Assembly: GCA_019638625.1 (NCBI GenBank)
Contig: JAHBTK010000001.1
Coordinates: 921,434 to 985,433, forward strand
Source of the DNA: Chitinophagaceae bacterium
GTDB lineage: Bacteria; Bacteroidota; Bacteroidia; Chitinophagales; Chitinophagaceae
Direction of reading: 5' to 3'
Length of the DNA: 64,000 nt
Positions 34,327 through 41,748 of this stretch are shown piece by piece (position 1 is the stretch's first letter; each line of letters starts with the position of its first letter). Made by a program: the position numbers and the translations under genes. The notes under the pieces were generated by a model. It made no database searches, was not told where the DNA came from, and saw nothing but the letters and a program-made list of their open reading frames with translations.

Positions 34327-35484
34327 ATGAAACACTCATTTAAGAGATATTGTTTTACTGCGCTGATGGTAATGGGGCTAACCGCCGAGGTATGCGCGCA
34401 AGCCGATACGATCAATATTGTGACTACCGCCGTGCCTTTTCTCAGGATTTCGCCCGATGCCAGGGCAGGTGGAATGGGAGATATGGGCGTAGCTACATCA
34501 GCAGATATCAGTTCACAATTTTATAATGTTGCCAAATATCCCTTTGCCAAAACCCCTTACGGGATTGGTGTAACCTACACTCCCTGGCTGAAAGACCTGG
34601 GACTGAATGATGTGTACCTGGCGGCTATGTCGGGTTATTATAAACTGGACGAACTGCAGGCTATTTCCGGGTCATTACGCTATTTCAGCCTGGGCAGCAT
34701 CCAATTTACAGACGCTTCCGGTAACGACCTGAATGAAGGCCGCCCACGGGAATTCGGGCTGGATATGGGTTACTCGAGAAAATTATCTGACCAGTTGTCT
34801 TTAGGGATAGCTTTACGTTATATATACTCTAACCTGGCTGCGGGGGCGCCTACCAGTGGTTCGGCCTATAAGCCTGGAAACGCCGTTGCCGGTGATATCG
34901 GGATTTACTACAATTCAGCCAACGAGGAAGGACAGGGCTGGCAGATAGGAGCCGCTTTCAGCAACCTGGGTTCAAAGATCGGTTATACTTCCGACGCTTC
35001 GCAGCGTAATTATATTCCAGCCAACCTGGGGATAGGAGTAGGACATACCTGGGTTACCAACGAGGTGCACAAGGTTTCTCTGAATGGTGAGTTCAACAAG
35101 CTGTTGGTTCCTGCACCGCCGGGTGTAAACGCTACCCAGGAAGACTATGAGAAATATAACAGCGATGGCGTGGTAAGCGGTTGGTTAAAATCTTTCGGAA
35201 ACAGCGCCCTGGCTTATGCTGCCGGTGCGGAATACGTGTACAACGACCAGTTTGCCCTGAGAGCCGGTTACTATGGCGATACAAGAGCCATGGGTAAAAG
35301 AAGTTATTTTACCATGGGTGTGGGTATTAACTATAATGTTTTCGGTATTAATTTCTCTTACCTGCTTCCTTCAGGAAGCGGTGTTAACCGGAACCCCTTG
35401 TCGAATACCTTGCGGTTCAGCCTGCTATTCAACCTGGGCGGTGAGCCGGATGAACGCGGAAGCAATAATTCCCTGTCATACTAA
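34327..35484 (+). CDS. porV: Type IX secretion system outer membrane protein PorV
   Basis: This 385-residue outer-membrane barrel has a signal peptide (KHSFKRYCFTALMVMGLTAEVCA) and the PorV signature TTAVPFLRISPDARAGGMGDMGVATS at the mature N-terminus. FadL-like barrel strands follow up to a final FSLLFNLGGEPDE. PorV shuttles type IX cargo from the translocon to the attachment complex with PorU. ATG 34327 is chosen for its signal peptide; the frame runs 50 codons further upstream without one. A terminator follows 24 bases after the stop. Confidence 0.93.
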   Translation: MKHSFKRYCFTALMVMGLTAEVCAQADTINIVTTAVPFLRISPDARAGGMGDMGVATSADISSQFYNVAKYPFAKTPYGIGVTYTPWLKDLGLNDVYLAAMSGYYKLDELQAISGSLRYFSLGSIQFTDASGNDLNEGRPREFGLDMGYSRKLSDQLSLGIALRYIYSNLAAGAPTSGSAYKPGNAVAGDIGIYYNSANEEGQGWQIGAAFSNLGSKIGYTSDASQRNYIPANLGIGVGHTWVTNEVHKVSLNGEFNKLLVPAPPGVNATQEDYEKYNSDGVVSGWLKSFGNSALAYAAGAEYVYNDQFALRAGYYGDTRAMGKRSYFTMGVGINYNVFGINFSYLLPSGSGVNRNPLSNTLRFSLLFNLGGEPDERGSNNSLSY

Positions 35485-35507
35485 GCATAGTTAAAAGTTT
35501 TACAAAC

Positions 35508-35541
35508 AACCCAACAGTTCACCGCTGTTGGGTTTTGTTTT
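35508..35541 (+). terminator. Rho-independent terminator after porV
   Basis: The 10-bp stem AACCCAACAG / CTGTTGGGTT has a 7-base loop and is followed by TTGTTTTAT. It sits between porV and ispF, so ispF may be partly read through or have its own promoter. Confidence 0.82.
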
Positions 35542-35557
35542 ATATTGCGGAAAAAAG

Positions 35558-36037
35558 ATGTCTTACAGAATAGGCTCAGGTATCGATTTTCACCAACTGG
35601 CAGCAGGAAGAAAATTATGGATCGGAGGGGTAGAAATCCCCCATTATAAAGGATCTCTTGGTCACAGCGATGCCGATGTATTGCTCCACGCCATATGCGA
35701 TGCATTATTGGGGGCGCTTTGCCTGGGAGATATCGGATTGCATTTTCCCAATAATGCCGAAGAGTTCAGGGATATTGACAGCAAGATACTATTGCGCCGC
35801 ACCTGGGAACTGGTGCAAAAGGAAGGGTATACAGTGGTCAATATTGACTCAACACTCTGCCTGGAAGCGCCTAAAATAAAACCCTATGTTTTGTCCATGC
35901 AGCAGGCAATTGCCGATATCCTGCAACTGACCGTAAAAGATGTTTCAATCAAAGCCACTACTACCGAAAAAATGGGGTTTGCAGGAAGAGAAGAGGGGTT
36001 GGTAGCTTATGCGACGGTACTGTTGAAGGCAATTTGA
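35558..36037 (+). CDS. ispF: 2-C-methyl-D-erythritol 2,4-cyclodiphosphate synthase
   Basis: The 159-residue enzyme of the non-mevalonate isoprenoid pathway forms the cyclodiphosphate from CDP-methylerythritol phosphate. The Zn site is visible in GSGIDFHQL (Asp10, His12) and in [20 protein letters not shown] (His about 42). [21 protein letters not shown] and [16 protein letters not shown] complete the family pattern. The length is standard. It follows porV, an order common in Chitinophagaceae. Confidence 0.96.
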   Translation: MSYRIGSGIDFHQLAAGRKLWIGGVEIPHYKGSLGHSDADVLLHAICDALLGALCLGDIGLHFPNNAEEFRDIDSKILLRRTWELVQKEGYTVVNIDSTLCLEAPKIKPYVLSMQQAIADILQLTVKDVSIKATTTEKMGFAGREEGLVAYATVLLKAI

Positions 36038-36529
36038 AAATTTGAAAATGTGAGAATTTGAAAATGAGGGAAGGTGCAAGAATGTGGAAATGTGAAAATG
36101 GGAGAAGATGTGAGAATATGGAAATGGACTTTCCCTGATTGGTCACTCTGACGCAGGTCTGCTTATCAGAGCTCTTATCGTCAACCAGTGTCATGTCCCT
36201 CGGGAGGGGGCTGTAACCCGCATCATCAAGCAATTTGCTACGGGGGAGGACGGACGGATCTCCACCCCCTCACGTGTAACATTGATTTTGCTTTGTGCTT
36301 CAACCCCCGCCAGTCCGAAGGACTCCGGACTCCTTTCGGAGCGGGGGATATAGGAGTGGATGTTTATGCATGCTGGTTGTTTCCTTATTGCGAAAATTGA
36401 AATGTACCCTGCCTATGCAGCTTCATCAAACAAATAACATTTTCCTTACATTTGATTAACATATTACTCTGAAACTTATGGGTTACTGGCACGTTATTAG
36501 GTTATATTCACATCATTAAACCTACACAC
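36030..36529. other. Gene-free stretch with GAAAATG repeats and a GC-rich hairpin
   Basis: Positions 36030-36126 carry the same purine-rich GAAAATGTGAGAATTTG repeats as 27745-27880. Further on, CCCCCGC (36304) pairs with GCGGGGG (36341), enclosing the small palindrome AGTCC-GAA-GGACT. No gene is recognisable in this interval. Confidence 0.55.
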
Positions 36530-37123
36530 ATGAAACGTATCTTGTTTGCCGCTTTTATTACAGGCGGGATTTTTTTTCTACCCTCTTCATCATTTTCTCA
36601 AAGTTTCAGGCTGGCGTTGCATGCGGGGGCCAATATGGGAAAACTTGATGGCAAATCCTTTAAGGATGAATACCGCCTGGGCTATCACCTGGGTATTGCC
36701 CCGGAAATTATGGTCTCAAAAAAATGGGGTATTCAACCGGAAGTAATGTTCAGCCAGAGTAATTCAACTACTTCCACCCAATTCTCGGATATCTACAAAA
36801 TATCCGGCAGCGACCTGAAAGATGTCAAACTAAACTACCTGAGCGTTCCCCTTTTGCTTTCATTCCGACCTGCTTCCTTTATTACTTTTCATGCCGGTCC
36901 ACAGTTCAGTATGTTGATGAATAAGCAAAGAACTTTGCTGGAAAACGGAGGCGACGCTTTCAAAAAAGGAGATTTTGCAATGATTGGCGGAGCACAATTG
37001 AATATTTTTCGTTTGCGCGTTTATGGCAGGTATGCCATTGGTTTGTCCGAACTAAATGACATAGACCGCCAGGATAACTGGAGAAGCGAAACCATTCAAC
37101 TGGGAGTAGGTTTTGCCCTGTAA
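36530..37123 (+). CDS. Outer membrane beta-barrel protein (porin-family, OMP_b-brl_2 type)
   Basis: This 197-residue small barrel has a signal peptide ending in FSQSFR and typical eight-stranded barrel segments: LALHAGANMGKLDGKSF, YHLGIAPEIMVSKKWGIQPEVMFSQS, LNYLSVPLLLSFRPASFITFHAGPQFS and a terminal strand IQLGVGFAL. The family is abundant in Bacteroidota and generally of unknown function. It is monocistronic, with the lon gene 148 bases downstream. Confidence 0.9.
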   Translation: MKRILFAAFITGGIFFLPSSSFSQSFRLALHAGANMGKLDGKSFKDEYRLGYHLGIAPEIMVSKKWGIQPEVMFSQSNSTTSTQFSDIYKISGSDLKDVKLNYLSVPLLLSFRPASFITFHAGPQFSMLMNKQRTLLENGGDAFKKGDFAMIGGAQLNIFRLRVYGRYAIGLSELNDIDRQDNWRSETIQLGVGFAL

Positions 37124-37271
37124 ATCAGTGTGAGTAAGTGTTTTTTGTTAATATCCGGGTAATTGCTGCCCGGATATTTCATTTTAATGGCATTATACTT
37201 GACTATAATACGGGCAAGGGTTAATTTGCGCACTTTAAGTTTATAAGGTGTCATATTGACTGATTGAAATT

Positions 37272-39680
37272 ATGAAAAAAATAAACCTAGAATTCAGACC
37301 TGAGGACGAAATGGAGTTTATGCCGATAATTCCATTAAATGAAGATGATATTGAAACCAGGGATGAGATAATCATACCATCAGAGCTTCCCTTATTGCCG
37401 CTTCGTAATACAGTACTTTTTCCGGGTGTTGTGTTGCCCATTACTGTGGGTAGGGATCGCTCCATCAAGGCGGTGAACGATGCCTATAAGACTGACAAGC
37501 TGATAGGAGTGGTAGCCCAGAAAGACAGCGAGGTGGAAGATCCGCAGGCTGCCGATATTGAAAATGTGGGTACCGTAGCCAAAATAGTGAAACTGATCAA
37601 AATGCCGGACGGAGGCACCACCATTATTATACAGGGCCGGAAGCGATTTACGATCAACAAAATTACCAGCCAGGACCCGTATTTCCGGGCCAGCATTACC
37701 CTGCTGGAGGATGACAAGGTAGATATGGAAAACGATCAGCATTTTGCGGCTACTGCCAGTTCCATAAAAGACCTGGCGGGGCAGATCATCGTGCTTTCGC
37801 CCAATATGCCCTCCGAGGCATCCGTCATTCTTAAGAATATTGAGAACCCTTCGTTCCTTATTCACTTCGTGAGCAGTAATATCAGCAGCGATCTGAAGGA
37901 GAAACAGGAGTTGCTTGAGATCAACGATATCAAACTGCGTGCGGAGAAGCTGATGCATATCCTCAACCGGGAGTTGCAGTTCGCGGAACTCAAGAACCAG
38001 CTTACCAACAAGACAAAAACAGAGCTGGACAAACAGCAAAAGGAATATTTTCTGCAGCAGCAGTTAAAAAGCATCAAGGAAGAACTGGGTGGAGATACCA
38101 ATGAACGCCAGATAAGGGAAATGCTGAAGAAGGCGGAGAGCAAAAAATGGCCGGAGCCCGCCAGGGATATGTTTATGAAAGGGATTGAAAAACTGGAAAG
38201 AATGCATCCTTCCACGCCAGACTATTCCGTGATCTTTAACCATCTTGACCTGATGCTGGAACTTCCTTGGGCAGAAGGTACGGAAGATTCCTACGACCTG
38301 GCGAAAGCGAAGAAGATACTGGACAAGGATCATTATGGAATGAACAAGATCAAGGAAAGGCTGCTGGAATACCTGGCGGTGCTGAAGCTGAAGGGAGATA
38401 TGAAGAGCCCGATCCTGTGTTTCGTAGGACCTCCCGGTATCGGCAAAACTTCCTTGGGCAGGAGCATAGCTTCCGCGTTGGGCCGCAAATTTGTAAGGCT
38501 CAGCCTGGGTGGTTTACACGACGAAAGTGAGATCCGCGGCCACCGGAAAACTTATATAGGCGCCATGCCGGGACGGATCCTGCAATCCATCCGGAAGGTG
38601 AAATCCTCTAACCCGGTGATCATCCTGGATGAAGTGGATAAGGTTGGCAATGATTTCCGCGGCGATCCCTCCAGCGCCCTGCTGGAAGTGCTTGACCCGG
38701 AACAGAACCATACTTTCTACGATAACTACCTCGAACTGGAGTACGATCTCAGCAAGGTATTGTTTATTGCTACGGCTAATGATATACTGAATATTCAGCC
38801 GGCATTGCGCGACAGGCTGGAGATCATAGACCTGAACGGGTACGCGGTGGAGGAAAAGATCCAGATCGCCAAAAAACACCTGATACCCAAGCAAAAGGAG
38901 ATGCATGGACTGAAGTCGCTTAATTTTAAAATAAACGACAAGGTCATACGGCAGATAATAGAAGATTATACCCGTGAGAGCGGGGTGCGGGAGCTTGACC
39001 GTCAACTGGCTTCCATTATGCGGGGCCTGGCCAAGGAGTATGCGTTGAAGAACAAAGTGAAAACGGCGCTTACCCATAAGGATATTCAAAAGATACTGGG
39101 CAGAGCCCGGTACAGCAACGAGCTCTATAAGATCGCTAATATGCCGGGAGTAGCGGTGGGGTTGGCCTGGACTTATGTAGGAGGGGATATTCTTTTTATA
39201 GAAACTTCCCAAAGCGAAGGTAAGGGAGAGCTCAAACTCACCGGCAACCTGGGCAACGTGATGAAGGAAAGCGCGACTACTGCCTTATCTTACCTGCAGG
39301 CGAATGCGAAGAAATACGGCATCGATCCGGAGGTTTTTCAAAAGAAAAACATACACGTACATGTGCCGGAAGGCGCTGTTCCTAAAGATGGTCCCAGCGC
39401 CGGTATCACGATGATGACGGCTATCGCTTCCGCCCTGACCGGGAAAAAAGTAAAACCTTTCCTGGCAATGACAGGAGAGATCACCTTAAGAGGGCAGGTA
39501 TTGCCGGTAGGAGGGATCAAGGAAAAGATCCTGGCCGCCAAAAGGGCCGGCATGCGGGAAGTGGTATTATGCTGGCAGAATGAGAAGGATGTCCAGGAAA
39601 TCAATTCCGATTTTATCAAGGGCATTAAGTTCCATTATGTGAAGACGATGCAGCAGGTGCTTGATATCGCTTTAAATTAG
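37272..39680 (+). CDS. lon: ATP-dependent protease Lon
   Basis: The 802-residue cytosolic protease has an N-terminal LON domain (about 40-240, LPLLPLRNTVLFPGVVLPITVGR), a coiled coil near 245-285, an AAA+ module with Walker A GPPGIGKT (about 386-393) and Walker B ILDEVDK, and the C-terminal protease domain. The Ser709-Lys752 catalytic dyad lies in KDGPSAGIT and KEKILAAKRAG, 43 residues apart as in Escherichia coli Lon. Lon degrades misfolded and regulatory proteins. Confidence 0.97.
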   Translation: MKKINLEFRPEDEMEFMPIIPLNEDDIETRDEIIIPSELPLLPLRNTVLFPGVVLPITVGRDRSIKAVNDAYKTDKLIGVVAQKDSEVEDPQAADIENVGTVAKIVKLIKMPDGGTTIIIQGRKRFTINKITSQDPYFRASITLLEDDKVDMENDQHFAATASSIKDLAGQIIVLSPNMPSEASVILKNIENPSFLIHFVSSNISSDLKEKQELLEINDIKLRAEKLMHILNRELQFAELKNQLTNKTKTELDKQQKEYFLQQQLKSIKEELGGDTNERQIREMLKKAESKKWPEPARDMFMKGIEKLERMHPSTPDYSVIFNHLDLMLELPWAEGTEDSYDLAKAKKILDKDHYGMNKIKERLLEYLAVLKLKGDMKSPILCFVGPPGIGKTSLGRSIASALGRKFVRLSLGGLHDESEIRGHRKTYIGAMPGRILQSIRKVKSSNPVIILDEVDKVGNDFRGDPSSALLEVLDPEQNHTFYDNYLELEYDLSKVLFIATANDILNIQPALRDRLEIIDLNGYAVEEKIQIAKKHLIPKQKEMHGLKSLNFKINDKVIRQIIEDYTRESGVRELDRQLASIMRGLAKEYALKNKVKTALTHKDIQKILGRARYSNELYKIANMPGVAVGLAWTYVGGDILFIETSQSEGKGELKLTGNLGNVMKESATTALSYLQANAKKYGIDPEVFQKKNIHVHVPEGAVPKDGPSAGITMMTAIASALTGKKVKPFLAMTGEITLRGQVLPVGGIKEKILAAKRAGMREVVLCWQNEKDVQEINSDFIKGIKFHYVKTMQQVLDIALN

Positions 39681-39731
39681 CATCGGACCGGTTAAGTAAA
39701 GGTTACAAAAATCATTTTGTACTTTGTGCCC

Positions 39732-40061
39732 ATGGTACTGCTTTTCATGTATACGAATGTTATCCGTTGGCTGGAGGAACATATGCTGGTATGCCCTTCG
39801 GTAAAATGGTTTCGTTTGGAATGTATGGGATGCGGTATGCAGCGAAGTGCTGTTGCCTTGCTGAAGGGCGACCTGGTACAATCGGTGACCTTGTACCCTG
39901 CATTGATACCCATGCTTTTCCTGTGCCTTTTTGCGGCAGGGCACCTTATCTTCAAGTTTTCCGGAGGAGCAAGGGTGATCGTGATGCTGCAACTTCTTGT
40001 TGTTACAATCGTGCTCGTTCACTATTTTTATAAAATAATCACCTCCCAAATTTTTATTTAA
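39732..40061 (+). CDS. DUF2752 membrane protein
   Basis: This 109-residue membrane protein carries the DUF2752 core CPSVKWFRLECMGCGMQRSAVALLKGD (two Cys pairs separated by about 10 residues, then RSAVALL), followed by two hydrophobic helices. Its function is unknown. ATG 39732 is preferred; an in-frame TTG at 39717 would add five residues. The next gene begins one base after its stop codon, indicating co-transcription. Confidence 0.85.
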   Translation: MVLLFMYTNVIRWLEEHMLVCPSVKWFRLECMGCGMQRSAVALLKGDLVQSVTLYPALIPMLFLCLFAAGHLIFKFSGGARVIVMLQLLVVTIVLVHYFYKIITSQIFI

Positions 40062-40062
40062 G

Positions 40063-40401
40063 TTGGAAAATCAAACATCTGTTTTTGGCAATGATCAACC
40101 CAGGCCTTTGCCCAATGCTACCGCTGTTCTGGTGCTCGGCATCTTATCCATTGTCGGTTGCCTCTGCTATGGCATTCCCGGGTTGATCTTGAGCATCATA
40201 GCGCTTGTATTGTATAATAAGGATATACAATTGTATAAGATAAACCCCACCCTGTACACGGAGGCGTCTTACAGCAATTTAAAAGCCGGCAGGATCTGCG
40301 CGATTGTCGGGTTGATACCCAGTATCCTGCTGCTGATCTTTGTAATTATCATTATGTTTACCGCCGGCGTGGGTATGCTTACCAACTGGAGTAATTTTTA
40401 G
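40063..40401 (+). CDS. Small membrane protein of the CCC-motif / DUF4190 type, TTG start
   Basis: The 112-residue protein has two membrane helices. The first contains LPNATAVLVLGILSIVGCLCYGIPGLILSIIAL, the second follows NLKAGRICAIVGLIPSILLLIFV. Relatives in Bacteroidota usually carry a Cys cluster at the position of GCLC here. The TTG at 40063 is the likely start because no ATG precedes the conserved helix in frame. Its stop precedes the tRNA promoter by about 30 bases. Function unknown. Confidence 0.8.
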   Translation: MENQTSVFGNDQPRPLPNATAVLVLGILSIVGCLCYGIPGLILSIIALVLYNKDIQLYKINPTLYTEASYSNLKAGRICAIVGLIPSILLLIFVIIIMFTAGVGMLTNWSNF

Positions 40402-40433
40402 TAAAAACATTTCCCTTTTTAGGGCATACAATT

Positions 40434-40466
40434 TTTGTATGTTGCGAAATAATAGCTTTATATTTG
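40434..40466 (+). promoter_or_regulatory. Bacteroidota-type promoter of tRNA-Leu
   Basis: TTTG (40434-40437) and TATATTTG (40459-40466) are separated by 21 bases. Transcription should start around 40473, about 11 bases before the mature tRNA. Confidence 0.65.
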
Positions 40467-40483
40467 CACCCCCGAAAGGGTAA

Positions 40484-40565
40484 GCCCGGGTGGCGAAATT
40501 GGTAGACGCACCGTCTTCAGGTGGCGGCGCCGCGAGGTGTGCTGGTTCGAATCCAGTCCCGGGCA
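40484..40565 (+). tRNA. tRNA-Leu (anticodon CAG)
   Basis: An 82-base class II tRNA is visible: acceptor GCCCGGG paired with CCCGGGC, D arm GCGAAATTGGTAGACGC, anticodon stem CCGTC/GGCGG with loop TTCAGGT (anticodon CAG), a variable arm and T arm CTGGTTCGAATCCAG. The 3' CCA is not encoded. The hairpin CCTCCGCAATAAAATTGCGG with a T run follows and is a likely terminator. Confidence 0.95.
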
Positions 40566-40569
40566 CAAA

Positions 40570-40600
40570 GCCTCCGCAATAAAATTGCGGGGGCTTTTTA
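40570..40600 (+). terminator. Terminator of tRNA-Leu
   Basis: GCC(T)CCGCAA / TTGCGG(G)GGC with loop TAAAA is followed by TTTTTAT, directly after the tRNA 3' end. Confidence 0.8.
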
Positions 40601-40650
40601 TTTTTGGAAACCCGCCGGGCTTGCACGAGCGGGAGACAAAAATAAAAAGC
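40593..40650. repeat. Long inverted repeat between the tRNA-end copies
   Basis: GCTTTTTATTTTTG (40593-40606) pairs perfectly with CAAAAATAAAAAGC (40637-40650). An inner CCCGC/GCGGG pair continues the stem. Confidence 0.7.
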
Positions 40651-40733
40651 AGCGCTGTGAAGCAGCGTGGGGCTTTGAGTAAGCCCCTCGTGGGACATAC
40701 TGGATAATGAAATAATCCAGTCCCGGGCACAAA

Positions 40734-41748
40734 TGCCTTTTCAACGAAGTTGAAGAGACATTTGTATTTCGTAGCGGCAAAAGCCTGCTTTTGTAAGCGC
40801 AGCATAAGGCGGCTTTTTCCGGCTTTCTGCCAGGCGATCAGCATCTCTTCTGTTTACCTTTTTATCCCGGCTTGGCAATAATAAGTTCGGAAAACGTGGA
40901 AAAAATCACATTTTTTGAACTTATTATGTGCAGATATGTGTTTTTTGTAATTTGTTTGAGCAGTTCTTGGGTGTTTCTGAGGAGCAATGAGAAGACATCG
41001 CCGGCAACACACTCCCCTTACTCATATAAATACAATTCAGTTATGCGGTTAGTATTCAATACCAGGGCAGGAATAACAGCAGGGAAAAGAACATACGTGT
41101 GATCATGCTCCTCGGCAACCTCAATTCCGTTCTTTCGTGAGATTTTTATATCGTTGGTGTTCGTGAGGCAGGCAATGTGTTAGGCATCACCACCAACACA
41201 AGACTATTTGCTGGATGTTGGTGATGCCTGTGTACAAACCCGCGTACAATACCAACAATAGCACCGAAACCTATAAGGTTTGCAGTGTAGCACCGCCACC
41301 CCGGCAAACCTTATAGGTTCTGTTTGCCACCACATCTGCTGAGACACCCCGTCATCCTGAACGAAGTGAAGGATCTGCCGGCCCCAATTTACAGAAGCCA
41401 CATAATGGTAAACCCTTATCAACTCAAAACCGCCTCACAAATATTTTGACATTATAAAAAAAACACCTTATCTTAAACCACGCTTTTTAATCCTTTCTTA
41501 TTTGATTGTTTACCCGCCTGCGTAATGCAGGCGGGCCTGCCACTACCCACGAACCCGCAGTAACAGTTTTTTAGTGGCTTTTCATGTTTCCGGTATTATG
41601 CCGGTGATAAGATGTCTTTGCATGTATTGCAGGCAACTAAAAAACGGGGCATGGGACTAAGGGAACGAAACTGTACCATGCGATTGATTAATCTAAGTTA
41701 TAGCGAGCGGAAATATTCGAATTTGACTATAAAAAAGAATTTAAACAG
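40734..41748. other. Gene-free kilobase with inverted repeats upstream of the NTPase pair
   Basis: No convincing gene is seen. It contains the 11-bp inverted repeat ATAATAAGTTC (40879) / GAACTTATTAT (40917) and the 16-bp perfect inverted repeat AACCTATAAGGTTTGC (41268-41283) / GCAAACCTTATAGGTT (41304-41319). It also contains GGCATCACCACCAAC and its near-complement GTTGGTGATGCC (about 41186-41228), and a CATCCTGAACGAAGTGAAGG repeat (about 41352) of a kind dispersed in many bacterial genomes. Confidence 0.6.

Larger units (their letters stand above)
40550..40733. repeat. 20-bp direct repeat of the tRNA-Leu 3' end (possible att sites)
   Basis: AATCCAGTCCCGGGCACAAA occurs at 40550-40569 (end of the tRNA gene) and again, without change, at 40714-40733, where there is no complete tRNA. 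Such tRNA-derived duplications are a hallmark of tyrosine-recombinase integration. No integrase gene is found in the window. Confidence 0.75.

Noticed and set aside
37392..39212. Long open frames on the minus strand inside lon
   Set aside because: They lie fully antisense to a gene with complete Lon motifs and show no domain sequence of their own.
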